A stretch of DNA of 64,000 nt from Monarcha castaneiventris obscurior (lineage: Eukaryota > Chordata > Aves > Passeriformes > Monarchidae): the NCBI GenBank assembly GCA_026261815.1, contig JAMPIT010000230.1, positions 37,842,501-37,906,500 on the forward strand, in the 5' to 3' direction. The position numbers and the translations under genes are program-made. This document shows positions 1-12,503 of the stretch, piece after piece; the first letter of the stretch is position 1; each line of letters begins with the position of its first letter. Under the pieces are notes generated by a model that was not told the origin of the DNA, made no database searches, and saw only the letters and a program-made list of their open reading frames with translations.

Positions 1-535
1 TACATCTTCTTTGACCTTCCTTTTCTGGCTAACATAGCTGTAGAAATCCTTGTTATTCTTTGCATCCCTTGCCAGGTTCAGTTCTAGCTTTACCTTGGCC
101 TCCCTCACCCCATCCCTCTACAACTGAATGTCATCTCTGTACTCTTCCCAGATTACCTGTCCTTGTTTCCACTGTGCATTTGCTTCTTTCCCTTTAGTTT
201 GACCAGAAGTTCCCTACACAGCCATGTTGGTCTCTTGCCTTCCTTGACCAATTTCTTGCTCCAGGGATTGCTAGCTCTAGCACTCTCTAGAAGACTTCCT
301 TAAAGATCTGCCAGCTCTGTTCTACTCCCCTGTCTCTGAGGGCAGTCTCCCAGGGGTTCCTATTGATTATCTTTCAGAGCCAAAAGTTTGCTTTCCTGAA
401 GTTTAGGGGCCTAATTTTACTCTTTACCTGACCCATATCTCTCAGGACTGCAAACGCCAGCAATGCAGGATCACTGCAGCCCAGTCTGCCTCCAATCTTG
501 ATGTCTACAATTAGCTCTGTTATGTTGGCCATGTT
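1..535 (-). mobile_element. CR1 LINE fragment, ORF2 endonuclease end and linker
   Basis: Read on the minus strand this is the part of CR1 ORF2 that joins the C-terminal end of the AP-endonuclease domain to the reverse transcriptase. The clearest stretch, near 440-535, reads GGRLGCSDPALLAF followed by VLRDMGQVK, matching the usual avian CR1 text. The family has SDH at this point, with the catalytic His of the endonuclease fold; here it reads SDP, so this copy has lost that residue. Further left the frame is interrupted by stops and small indels. The element runs off the left edge of the window, so the reverse transcriptase part should lie outside it. On the right the similarity stops near 535, which is the 5' truncation usual for CR1. 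It is a dead copy. Confidence 0.85.
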
Positions 536-3500
536 ATGGATTTCCTAAACATGGGGCAAAAGACTCAGTTGCTGGTGTCTGTTTTTTTAAGAACGAGGTT
601 AAACTTTCTCTCCTGTGCAGATTTTCTGGTTAAGGGATGAGCTTACCTCAGAGCTCAAGGAATAATTCAGTTAAAGTCAATCAGCTGCAAGATGTGTGTA
701 CATTCACTATCAGGCTTAATTAGTTTTGTTGTTCACACAGCTACACAGTTGAATTCTAACAAAATTCTATAGAGGATTGATTGAATTCAGAGCTCTAAAT
801 CTGAGTCTTTTAAGGAAACTATCTCCTTGCTGTGTCTAGCAACATTATTCTTGACTCTTCCCAAGTTTCAGATCTTGTCAGATAAACTTCAGATAATATG
901 TTTGAAGCCACATACAATCTTACAATAGGGTCTTTTCATTACATTTTCTGTAGTATCCCTGATGTGTTGACTAATAGCAAAGATTGACAAAGTGTGTTAC
1001 ACACAAACATCTTGCCTCATGTTCAATTAAATGTGTCATTTGATATCTTCTATTGTAGATGTCTTCGTTTTGACTTTGCTATGACATCTTAAAAGAAAAA
1101 GAAGCTGCCAACAGATGATGTTTTAACACTTGTCAGCAATTCGTCATGATTCTTCTTACTTTAGATTTAATTTTTCTTGGAATGAACAGTTCATAGGGAT
1201 TTTTTTTTTTTAAATTCTGCTTTCTGGTTAATGCAATCAATTTGATGCAGAAGATAATTAGTATGATAATTTCAGCCTACATGCATACTACTGTATCCCC
1301 CCCGCTTTCTTCAGTGTTCCAATGTTTTTAAAGATCGCAAGATAGGTGGGAGCAGAAGAGTTTAAGTTATTTATAGGAGCCTTTTGCCCCCTTGTTCTAG
1401 TATTTAAAAGTAACAGATGGACTTTGCTCTTTGTGCCTCTCATCTTTCATGCTCTTGAAGCCTTACACCTGGAAAGGAAATGCAACCAAGAGACATGGCT
1501 GGATCCACCATCAGCTGCACTAACAAAAGGATTGATGGTTTTCCAGAGCAAACATTAGCTGAGGGGGAGGGTTAACCTTTGGAGGAGAAACAGCTGACAT
1601 TGAGCTGTGTCCAGGGGCAAATCTGGGTTTGGGGACATGTCTAGGGAAGATGGTCAAATCAGGGTTGGTGGCATAGAGCCGTTTCCCTACCTTTCTGAAC
1701 AAGGTCCAGACAAAAACTTCTTTAAGAGCCTTTCCCCTTTCCTATCTTTCACATGAAAGAGAACAAAGCTGGCTGATGGATTGTTTTAATAATCTAAGTG
1801 ATGATCATTCTGTTTGATAATTAACCATGCAAATCTGAAAGAAACAATTGGTGGATCAACAAAAATGAATCTGCAGGCTACATTTGGGGGAATAGCAGAA
1901 AAAGCTAATTTGGTTATAAAGATAGGTTGTGCTTTGTAATGAGAAACGACAAGGCGTTTTGCTGCAACTGTCATGGCAACTTTAGAGCTTCTTTATATAG
2001 TCTAATTTAAAATGTATTTACCCCGTAGCAATGAAATTACAATCTATGTATGAATCATAAAAGCTGGAGATGGAAAACACCTCTTGAACATATGGACCAG
2101 TTCCTCAAAGGATACAACTCATTTTAACTCTAAGTCAGAGAAACAGATATTCTCTGTCTTCAAAGTCAGTCTGTTCGTCCCAGGTTTTCTGAATGTAGAC
2201 TCTTTCTAGAGTCCCTTTGTCTTTGGAGCTGCTCTTTGCTAAGAAGCTTTTCTTAACTAGAGATCTCGGTATGTAAGTTTTGCTTCAATAGCTTGTGAGC
2301 TCTACTGTCAACTACATGGCTCTACATAGTCATTGAAAACTCATAAAATTCAGTTATATCAAGATGCTTGTTAGTCCTTATGTTTCAAGGCACAGATTAG
2401 TTGCCTACTGAGTTAAGATCTTAACTGTGTGAGTGCTCCATTTTTGTTCCATCAAGCTGTGTTGATATTTGAAATCAAACTGTAATCAGGAAGTGAAAGC
2501 CTTTTTTCCACCCTGTTCTGTATTAACAGTGACTCAGTTACTTGTTAATGCTAAGCACTGGTGAAAGTTATCTGAAAGGCAAGAATATGGTGCTAGAAAG
2601 AGAGGCTTTTATATTGGTGATTTAAATCAATGTAAGGTTCAGGGTGCTGGTTCTCCCAGTGTGTTTAGAGATCCTGTTTCATTCTGATGATCAGCTTTTA
2701 GACTTAGGGGGAAATTCTTCGAGAATTTCATTATGTCTTCCTAGCAGAAGCTTCCCCAAAGTCACCAAAGCTTGCATTATTAGATCTTATCCATAGTTTG
2801 GTACCCTATCTAAGACTTTTGTTTTCAAGGTCAATGATGAACATCTTTATTACTCTGTAGTTCTGCCAGTGTCTGAGAACATTTTGTAAAGTGACCATCA
2901 CCCTAGCTGTGAAATGGGCTATCAGCTTTGACTGGGATTATTTTTAAAAAGCGCCAGTGTTTCACTTATTTGGGGGAATGGGATTGTTAAAAACGCCAAG
3001 GGCATATGAGTAACTTACAGTAACACCTCAAAGTCCACTGATGTGGGAGGCCAGGACCTTAATTCCAATCTAAATGAAATATTCAGGTTTTCTAAGAAGG
3101 AAATTGAAATAGGGATAACGTAGGCAAAGAACTGGAAAAAACAATTCTGTATAAAATTGACTTACATATTGCCATAAATCCACTGTATTTCTTGCTTCAG
3201 CTGTGGTGGATGTGCAAGAAAATTAATGTATCACGGCAAAATTTGCATAGATGTACAAACTTGAATTAAAGCTTCAAAAATAAAAGACACTAAGAAGTTA
3301 TTGAAAAGACTGAATTAGTGTAAGCAGAAATCCTACAGGCTTCAATGGAAACAAAGTTGTGTTCAACAATGTAAGGAAAATGTGACTCTGGCAAAAGGAG
3401 ATGTTTTGTTGGTTTCTTTTTCTATTAAGTGTGAGTGGTGCTCAAATGGGGAAAGCATCTGAACTCCCAAGAATGAGTGACAGTGCCTTGATGGATGAGA

Positions 3501-5544
3501 TTGATTTGAATCCTTCTTCATGCACTGGTTAAAATGTGAATGTCAATTGCATAGTTGCAAAATTAGGAAGGGAAAACTAGAGTACTGTTCAGGTTGCAAA
3601 CGTACCTACCAAAAACTTGTGGAGGGAGATGATAATCTGGCAGAGTATGCTAATGAATCTTAGATTTAAGACACATGATCTTTCTTTCCATGGTTTACAT
3701 TTGTGGGCAGTGGAAGTGGTAAGCAAGATAGTGCTGTGTGCCTTCATAACCATGGCTGACTGTAAGGAGAGGGGGAGAAAATTGTTGTTAATCCTCACAG
3801 TGAGTTTTAGATGGAGCTCCAAAGACTAGACTTAATCCTAAGCCATTTAGAACAACTGAGCTCTATTGTGTCCTGCAGTACAGTGCTTGCTTATCCTGCT
3901 AAAGATCAAGCTCTCCTTGTACCCATCTAATAGGAATATATTGAATCTTGTGTGGAGTGCGAGCAGGACTTTGATCAATATTGCACGCGTTTTATTTGAG
4001 GACCTACAGCAGAGGCCCTACACTTAGAAAAACAATTAAAGTAGGTCTTGGGAACACTTGACAGAATATATAAACAGATGATGTTATGGTCTCAGCGGAA
4101 ATCTAGCTGTATTGAACTGAAAATAGACCATACAAGGAGAAAATTGTAGAATACGTAGTCCTTGTAGTAGGACACCATATGCTGTAGGCCTGTAGCGAAC
4201 TCTATTTGGATCCCTTTGGAAAATAAAACTACAATGAAACTGTGCCCCTCAAAGAATGTAGTGCATCTCTTCATGCTACACGGTGAACTTCTGAAGGAGG
4301 ACTTTATCTGTCTTACTGAGTGAAGTATACTACAGGTATCTGACAGTAGATAGTTAAAAGCATGAATTGTCCAGAGGAAGACATTGCAGGAGTTGTTAAT
4401 GAGATTCCACTTCTAACAGGGGAAGCGTGAATCCTACAGTCAATACACAGCTTGGTAAGATAAATATATTGCTCCTGAGCTTCAGTCTCTTGTGTTCTCT
4501 GTTCCATGGGCCAATAGGACAATGCATATATCAAATGACTACATATGGACAAACTTCAGGTTTTTAAGCATTATGTGAACTACTGTCATCAGTATGTCCA
4601 CATAACTCTCTATGTGTAGATTTTTATCTAGGAATGTTGTGCTAACATTTATTTTGAAAAGTAACAAAGGAAAACTAAGTGAAAATAGGCTTAAGTTCTG
4701 ATTTCCGTGCCCTTTGGCTACTTGTTTTCAGTTCTAGTCATCAGGCCTAAGTCTTTAATCTCTGGGCAGTAGTCTGGTATCTTTTCATTTCAGTCTTGTT
4801 ATTTAACTAACTAAATTGCATTGTGAAGTAGACGCTTATTTTATCTTAAGCTTTGCCTGGTTTGTTTTTTTTTTTTTTCCTAAATCCAGTCTTCTAACTT
4901 CTCCATAATCTTGTTTCTTCTAGGATGTTACTTCCCAAATGTAGTATACGAGAAGTTTTATAGTTACTGAACAATAGTGGCTGTACCAATCTTTGTGGTA
5001 CAGATATTAATATAAAATACTCCCTATAACAATGGTTGTAAAACTGTTGATATATCTGCTTTAAGTATGAGAAAATAATCATAAAAGGCCATGTGTTTTG
5101 ACTGATATGGGAAATGCCCATGAACCAGAGTGTTCTCATGTCACAATTAAGTGGCTACTCTTGTGCCAAAACAGTTTCAGAATTCCTCATGTTTAAGGTT
5201 GCAGGGATTATTTTTTTGTCTTCAGAGAAAGCTTTCATTTAGGGACATGATCTGTAGTATTTTTTAACTCCTTGTGTACTTTGCCCCGTTACAGTATAGA
5301 AGCATCTGCAGAATCAATTTTGGGTGTTTCAGTCTTTCTCCCATATTGCACATAATATGATCTTTCTCAAGAGCTACTGCATTTTGGTCCCTGAATACAA
5401 CACAACTATCACTATTGGTTGGGCCTGATGAAGAGTCACAAGTAAGCTAAACTGAAAGCACCAAACTCTCAACTCTGACCCATACCTTGTCACTCAGAGT
5501 TGTGGAATATGATGCCAGTTTCCCAAAGAGATGCTTGGGTCTCA
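536..5544. other. Unique-looking non-coding DNA
   Basis: I see no gene or recognisable repeat here. Open frames are at most about 80 codons, on both strands, with no family resemblance. A 12-base T run lies at 1200-1211 and a 14-base T run at 4865-4878. Composition is AT-rich and CpG-poor throughout, as expected for avian intergenic or intronic DNA. Confidence 0.6.
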
Positions 5545-5602
5545 AATATTTTTTTAGATATATAATATAATTTTATAAATTTACTGATATATATTATATG
5601 TA
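5545..5602. repeat. AT-rich low-complexity tract
   Basis: Nearly pure A/T with repeated TATA and ATAT steps, following a T run. It is low-complexity DNA with no sign of a unit-based satellite. Confidence 0.7.
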
Positions 5603-5995
5603 TTGAACTTGCAACCAGCAAGGGTCCTGATTAAAAACTGTTCTGTAATTTGGAAGTGCCATGAAGAAGGAAATCTGCCTGAACTCTATCCAGGAACTGG
5701 CAAACTCTTAGGTGAAAGTGGCATGGATCCTGCAACATACTTTGATTCCAATGTCAAAAGGGTGACTGAAGTCCTTCACTGGAGGTGTCCAAAACAAACT
5801 GAGAGGCTCATTAGCTTCTCAGAAAAAAAAAAGTCTACTGAGGTGCGTTCAGCATAGTGATGCATATCTAACCCTTGGCTCTGAATGCTGTAACTTTAGT
5901 AGGGCTCAGAAAACAGGATTGATCACTCTGGAGCAGTACAACTCCATGCTTGAATCTTGTTTTGCACCTTTTCCTGGAGCAGTTGCTAATCTCAG

Positions 5996-6090
5996 GACTG
6001 GAAGAGTACAAGACCCACCTGGACATTTACTCTGAAATGTTACAGCTGCTCTCTTGTTACTTCAACGTAACGTGTTATTGTGATCTAAAG
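5996..6090 (+). other. Weak exon candidate (95 bp)
   Basis: An open block of 31 codons, reading EEYKTHLDIYSEMLQLLSCY in its first part, is preceded by a pyrimidine-containing stretch ending in TCTCAG and followed by AAG|GTGAGG, a good donor. I do not recognise the peptide. The next acceptor-like site downstream (before 6522) opens in a different phase, so the two blocks cannot be spliced together in frame. Chance remains the most likely explanation. Confidence 0.12.
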
Positions 6091-6521
6091 GTGAGGGCTA
6101 TTCTTGGTTATAGAGAATATTTTTCACATGTAGGGCAGGTCAGCTTTTCCAGCTTCTGCTGCAGTGGGACAATAATCCATCTCCATGGCATATTGTATTT
6201 GTGTCAGTGTACCAAAAAAACAAGTAAGCATTGCACAGACCAAGTCTCAAGCAACTTAATGCTTTCCACATCAAAGTCACCGACTCCTGTTGGCTCAGCT
6301 TGCTAAGGCCTCTAGATGAGTACCAGGACCCAGCTCAGCTTTGCTTTCCCCTTAGCTGGTGCCTGCGGAGATTTGCTAAATAGCCATTAACTCAGGAAGA
6401 GGCAGGAACACCACAAATTTTCCAGTTAATTTTTTTTCTGTTGTTTTTTTCCTGCAATTTGTTGTGGTTTCTCACTCAGTTAAAATATTAACAATAATCT
6501 GCTTTTTTTATGATTTTATAG

Positions 6522-6793
6522 GGGAGCCGATGTTTCTGTGCGTTTCAGAGCTGACATGCATTTGCAGCTGAACCAGCTCTGGAGGGAGGCTCATGCCCGC
6601 ATCTGCCACAAGGAGGCAGAAGCATTAAATCTTGAAATATTTTTAAACCAGATCCTTGATATGTATCTCAGTTTATTAAAACCACGCTTTGGAGTATCTA
6701 TAGCTGCCTCTGATGTATACAGATGCTTGGGGAGAGGGAAATTTTGCAGGGGAGAATCCAAAACATCAAAGAATTTCCTGCATAGTAAGGTTT
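6522..6793 (+). other. Weak exon candidate, GC-richer block
   Basis: After a pyrimidine-rich stretch ending TTTTATAG the sequence becomes locally GC-richer and stays open in one frame, including the stretch QLNQLWREAHARICHKEAEA. A possible donor (ATA|GTAAGG) lies near 6785. No family is recognised and the phase does not match the candidate at 5996-6090. Confidence 0.12.
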
Positions 6794-9700
6794 TACTTGG
6801 TGTTTTGATAAGGTGGAAAAAACTGTTATAAAAACATATAAGCAGCAATTAAAGCAAAGATGCCTCCCCCATCTCTGGCAACAGTTACATGACAGTTTCC
6901 CACCCGCTGCATTTCATAGTTATCACTCTTGGTCACTATCCCTTTGTGAAGGCAGCTCTAAAGTCCAGATCAGTGACAGTGACACATTAACATTGCAGTA
7001 ATTGTATTTTCAAGCATGCCTGGCTTCCTGTTCAGCTAATAAGTTGCTTGCTCAGCTGCTTGCAGTAATTCAGAAACGCAGCATGGCATATTCGTGTTTC
7101 TGGACTACCTTTTTGGAGAGGATGTGGTCTGATTGCACTGTGATAATTCTCTTAGAGGTTAGCTATAGAGAATTCTAAAAAGCATGAGTGGTTTAATTGA
7201 GTCTGATCCCTTCACAGCGCTACTGAATGTGAATGAAATCCTGCTTGTGTCCTGGTGAACGAAGAATTGAAAGCTTGGTGGTGGTTTGCTGTGTATGCTT
7301 TATATACCTGGTAATGCATGTGAAAGAAATGGAGAACGGGAGGCAAAATTCAAAGTGAAAGCTTGTATTTTGTCCCTAATTTGTCCTCCTTTACTTAAGT
7401 ATCAAAGCACATATGGAAGAAAGGTCACTCTGTTATCTGAAACTACTGCAGCTCAATATGTACCTGGGCATAATGGAATTTAAGGACATGGTATCATCTG
7501 TAATGTCAGATGTCCTACCTGTTACTGTCTGTGTCAGACTTCATCTAACTGACTGTAAATACAGATCCTCTGCTGTGTGCCTTAGATTGCTGTCTCAGTT
7601 AATGTAAGTTAGTTGTGTGCTGAAATCCACTTAAAAGTGAAATTTCTTCCTGACTAAAAAATGGTTGTGTAAGGAACACCTCTTTTGCCTGTGAAGGGAT
7701 ATTTCAGTCGATTGTGTTAAGATGTATTACAGGTTTAAATTACAGATTATGACACTTCAAAGGTGCTTTCTGATACTCTTGCAGCAATCAGACATACACT
7801 CACTGTGTTCCGGTGGCTTAGTGGCTCACAACTGAAAAGGAAGGAAAAAGGCATTTGGTACCAGAGATGCATTTCTGAAGAGCAGCCTATTGCTTTGCTC
7901 TCATCCTGTATGGAACCACAAATGCACAGTGCTGAGGGCAGGCGTGTGCTCCCCCATTTCTGCTGCAGTCAGCTCAGCTAACATGGGGCTTGTAACCTTC
8001 CTCTGCTCCAAGCACTGTCTTTATATTTCAATACCCTATTGAGCACATGTCTTTCCACAGCCTAGGGCTTGAATTTGGGGTCACATCATCTAGCTTCCAC
8101 TCTAATTAGTTATTAAATACACTGGACATTTTCATGTGTTAATTAATATCCAGTGAGACTGTATATAAGATGATGAGTAAATAAAGCACCAATATAGTTA
8201 CATTCTTTCTTGGGTACTGTGTATATCAAGGAGTGGTTATGCCTGCTTCTAAAGGGGGGGAATTTTGATTTTGTTGCTAAACTTATGGGAGCATTGGATT
8301 GTAATTAATGATACTGTTCTAGTAAAATAACTTTAGTAATGTCTATTTTCTGACCTAATATTATTTTCCTCTTCTTACCTTTTCAGGTTAAGTGTAGCTT
8401 TTATAATTGTTATTTTCATTTTAGTCATTATTAAAAGTTAAAAGGGCGATAGTGAAAGCAGTTTAACATCCAGGTTCTCTCCTTTGTTTTGCACTTTCTT
8501 GTGCTTTCATAATGTGCTTCCAGGAAAAAATAATCAGTGCTCTGTGTTGTTCTGACACAGGCCTTACATACTGGTGAACTCTTCTGCAAAAGATGTGTCA
8601 AAACCAATGTGAGGAGCATAAAATAAATGTTTTCTATAAGTAAGCTGTTTAATGTCCTGTTACAACCAGTAAGATCTATGTTGTCCTACTAATGCAAGTA
8701 ATCACTTAACCTTTCTGGTAACTGACCTTTCTTCTGCTGTGTTTGGGAGGGCTGTTTCTGTGCATCTCAGGACTGCACAAACTGCTATGTGTGATTGTCA
8801 CGTGGCAGAGTGCCTGTCTTATTGTCACATAGGAGCTGCCTTAAACTCCCTTCTTCTGCTGTTTGAATATTTTATCAGTTTCTTCAGTTAAGAATGGCCT
8901 GCCACACACTTTTTTTTTCCCCATCTTGACTAGTCATAACAATTTTAAGTGCTATTTAGTTTTGCCATTTGACTGACTTCTCTGTTACGGAAATGGTGTG
9001 TGACATGCCTGATTTCCCATTTCCAGGTAAATCACACAAAGACAAGGGAGCCCGGTTTACTGTAATGATACTTCACATTTTCAGGTATCATGGCTGAGCA
9101 AATGGTCCATTGCTTTGATTACAGTGGTCACTGAGGTAATGTCTGACAGGTTTTTTTTAGTTCCCAGGTGTCCAGATAACAGTCTGTGATAATGATGTTA
9201 TTGTGTGCTTTTTTTTTTTCCTGGTGAAATTGGTGATTTCTGCTATGCTTGAAAATCTGCTGTGCATCTCAGTACAACTGCAGCCTATTGCTTAAGCTGG
9301 ATATCCTAATGCACATCACAGCTCTGTGCTGGGAACAGTAATGGCCCTGGTGGGGAATGCTCTGCATCTTTAGAACCTCCAGAGAAATGGTTCTATTTCA
9401 GAGTGACTCCCACATACTTCTAAGAAATTTTTAAAAAGAATTCTATAGTATACAGCCAAAGTGTTTTTTTCTCTCTGTGTGTAACACTGAAGTATTTTTC
9501 AAAACACCTTGACAGTTAAAATGTGCTTGAGCATCAAGTTTTTTTCCTGCGGTGTCTGATTATGCAGGTGCAGTTGATATAAATTTTTCCTTTTTAATTC
9601 CCTCTCCCCCACCCCCAGCTGTTACCTTGAAGTGGTCTGAAAAGAGTTTGGTTTAACAGTTCATGTTCTTAATCAGGTGCTTTGTTTTTCTGCTACAAGA

Positions 9701-9970
9701 CTGCCTTACAGAAGTCATGGATATATCCCTTGATCATTTTTTTAACTTGTAGTTGTACTAGCAGTGACCTTACAACAAAGTCTTCTGTGTCTGCATTGGT
9801 ATCCCGCTCTTGGATATTAATACAGTGGTATGGTGTGATTTTAACTATTTGTCAGACTTTAATTTTTTTTCCACATTTACGTGGTAGTTTGTTCCCTCAG
9901 CAGAAGCGAACATGGCACAAAACCTCTGGACACTGGGAACCTCAGAACTGTGTGTTGAGAGGTCCCTTTT
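6794..9970. other. Unique-looking non-coding DNA
   Basis: No gene or known repeat is apparent. Short poly-T tracts occur (around 8910, 9210 and 9880), and there is a TATATAA followed by AATAAA around 8160-8190 without any associated reading frame. Confidence 0.55.
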
Positions 9971-10041
9971 GTCTCACTGAAAAATTTCAGGACTCTGGTT
10001 TTTTGGGGTTTTTTTTTTTTTTAGCACAATTTCAGTGAGAC
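9971..10041. repeat. 12-bp inverted repeat flanking a poly-T run
   Basis: GTCTCACTGAAA (9971-9982) and its exact reverse complement TTTCAGTGAGAC (10030-10041) flank a 47-base interval that contains a 14-base T run (10009-10022). The 10-mer AGCACAATTT also occurs twice in the same orientation, at 10023-10032 and 10071-10080. Confidence 0.85.
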
Positions 10042-11420
10042 CCAATTCTTTCTGACTGCTCGATAACTGCAGCACAATTTATGGGTTGAAAACTTCAGAA
10101 GACACTTTTACAGCTTGTAAAGCTAAATAACCTTTGAGTTTGCTTAATCTCTTTAGGAAAGATTTGTGTTGTAATGCTTGTACCTCTTCAGGTAACAGTG
10201 TGATCTTTGGGTGGACAACGAGCACATGGTCTGGACATAGTTCTACTCTTAGACATTCATATTGATTTTCTTTTATCTTGTGTTTTACCTCCCTGTCTGT
10301 TTCTAGAAAAGATGTGAAGGTATAATTCTGATCTTGGTTGCTGTCTCTGGAGCCATTTAGTTGTGTTATCTGTTTTGTGCCCGCTACACACAAATATGTC
10401 CTTGGTGTTGATACTAGTCAGTGATTTAAAACTGCTCTCATTCTTTTTAGTTTTGTCATATGCATACAATATTTCATCTTTTCAGATTGCCTGCAGTCTT
10501 ACTGCTGTGTACTTTCCCTTTGTTTGCAAGGATAGGTATAATTTTCTTGTCATAGTTATTAGCTCTGATTCCATATGCAAAGTCTTTCTTATAAACTTCG
10601 TTATGTTTTTTCTCTACTGCACCTATATGTTGCCTTTCTGTTTAACTCTTTTACTTTGTGTCTCGTGCAAAATTGTATTTTTACTTTTCTTTACACTTTT
10701 ACCGTTCTACTCAGTGAATTATATTTGTCTGCTTCCCCAGCTTCTTGGAGTTCAGTCCGAACTTGTTAGCTGATATTTCCCACATCTTGGTGCAGTTACT
10801 GTATTCTCTTCTGACTTCTGTCTTTGCAGTTGTGTATCTCTTGTCCCTTTCCTGATGTGTTTGTCAAGACATGTTTTTGTTGTGCTGTGGCTTTGCAGGA
10901 GCCCTGAAAGCCAGAAGATGGTCCTATTAGCCACTATGTAGAGAACCCCCCTCCAATACATAAATTATAGGCAGTGCCTTTCTCTTATCAGTTCCTCTCA
11001 GCCTGTGGTGTCAGTCATTCAGCAGTGCTGCCTTTGTTTGACTCCAGGTTACAGCTCTGTGCCTTCTAGTAACTTCCTCTGCTTGTCTGAGAGGTTCCTT
11101 CTTCAGAGCCCCCTCCTATCACTCCTGGAAGCAAAGTTCAAAGTCTTTGCTTTTTAACCAGGCCATCATTGTAAAGCTTTGGAATTCCAGGTGGACCTCT
11201 AACCTGATGCTTTGTGTTGCAGTTCCTTCTCAAATTCACATGTATGCTCTCACTGCCTCCATTGCTTGTGGGGAGAGTGCAATTCCTTACTAGGCATTTA
11301 AGTCTTGCACAGAATAAGGTTGGCGGCATCACTTCCAGAATTATTTCAAGAAAACCTCTAAAAACATCTCCTAAAGGGTCATTATCCCAAGGATGGCAGC
11401 CACCTTCTATTTCCTACTCA
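10009..11420 (-). pseudogene. Possible decayed processed pseudogene, parent unknown
   Basis: On the minus strand several coding-like blocks follow one another in different frames. About 91 codons from about 11420 to 11138 include DPLGDVFRGFLEIILEVMPP and end at a TGA. Shorter blocks follow between about 10890 and 10390. The last is an open stretch of about 104 codons (10393-10079), including CLRVELCPDHVLVVHPKITL, which ends in TAA. Some 55 bases after that stop comes a 14-base poly(A) (T run at 10009-10022 on the plus strand). Coding blocks, stop, short 3' tail and A tract in this order are what a retrocopy would show, with frameshifts between blocks. Against it: no AATAAA lies just upstream of the A tract, no target-site duplication is visible, retrocopies are scarce in birds because CR1 machinery does not favour poly(A) RNA, and frames of this length arise by chance here. 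I cannot name a parent gene. Confidence 0.3.
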
Positions 11421-12198
11421 CCAGCATTAACCTGTCCCATCATGACTTCAAGCAAGAGATGAGACCAGTGTGGTGCCAGTTTTGGTGGTAGTTGTCACTC
11501 TTTTACTTGACCAAGATGATCAGCAGGCGAAGTGAAATCATAATTTAAAGCTTTGTGGAAATTCCTGTTTATTGCACACTTCATGGAAGGAGGTGACTTC
11601 TCTAATGAGACACTGTATAACTTTTTCAGGCCTTGTCCTTTTACTCACTAGAGGGAAACTAAGTTTAAAATGGAGGCCAAGAAATTAGAAATTGTTTTGA
11701 TACCATTCACTGTCTCTTCTCCGGCCAGTCCCTTATTTTGTCCTTTAGACATGTGGAAATGAAACCTCAGATTCCAACACTCAACAACCCACTTACTCAG
11801 CCTAAACCATGAGATAGGATGAGCAAAAGGGATGGCAATTGTTTTTCTCTGGAGACATTTTTTTGGGTTTTGTCAGGTCTACTATATCCAAGTGGAATTA
11901 CATAAAGAATTTGTCTTAACAATTTAATTTATTTTTTCATCTTCTTTTATTTTTCTTCTGTTCCCACACTCCCCTAGCAGTAGGGATGAAAGCTCCTGGC
12001 TGCCTAGCTGTTCTCATTGGGAATTACCCATTAATAATTTTTCAGCATGCACAAGGTTTTTATCCCTATAAAGCTTGTGTTTCTTCCTCATATCTCACTT
12101 CCCTGTTAGGCACCTGCTACGGTGACCTTGCAAAAGGGCCTGAGGACTCTTCCCCTCTCTTTCATCGTTTCTCACTACTGGCAAGCTGTGCTTGTCGC
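11421..12198. other. Non-coding DNA between pseudogene candidate and LTR
   Basis: Mostly featureless. The minus strand around 11660-11470 has a further coding-like patch with internal stops, which could be an upstream continuation of the pseudogene candidate, but it is too broken to use. An AT-rich patch lies at 11920-11960. Confidence 0.4.
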
Positions 12199-12503
12199 TG
12201 TTATCACCACAGATGAGTAGAGAAATGACACAGTCCAGGCTTAGGGATAAATGGAGGTGATTTAATAATTTTTCCAAAGGCTTTTATATGTTAGTTCGCA
12301 AGAGTGTGTTAAATGGCATAAAGTAATTGGTCTTTTGGCCATCCCCCCTTTGAGGGGATTGGTCAACTTCTAAGACACCCATTCCTAAATATTTATCTAG
12401 TTAAAACCATAACAATACTGCAAAACAAACCTGCAGGTACAAGAAATTTACAATACTGTAACATTGTTTAAGATAATCTGCATGGGAATGAAGAACCCTC
12501 ACA
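12199..12503 (-). mobile_element. LTR-like sequence of an endogenous retrovirus, probably solo
   Basis: Read on the minus strand the segment has LTR promoter architecture in the right order. It begins TGTGAGGG, has two GACCAAT (CCAAT-box) motifs, a TATA box in CATATAAAAGCC, an ATTAAA polyadenylation signal a few bases later, then a short U5-like tail ending GTGATAACA. On the plus strand the outer ends are TG...CA. A purine tract CAAAGGGGGGATGG lies inside and could instead mark a shorter LTR start. No target-site duplication, primer-binding site or gag/pol/env frame is recognisable beside it, so this is best read as a solo LTR or isolated fragment. The likely class is one of the avian ERV groups; subclass cannot be assigned by eye. 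Confidence 0.5.

Noticed and set aside
10363..10773. 136-codon plus-strand frame with strongly hydrophobic composition
   Set aside because: The hydrophobicity follows from T-rich DNA; it is antisense to the better-composed minus-strand blocks and has no membrane-protein pattern I recognise.
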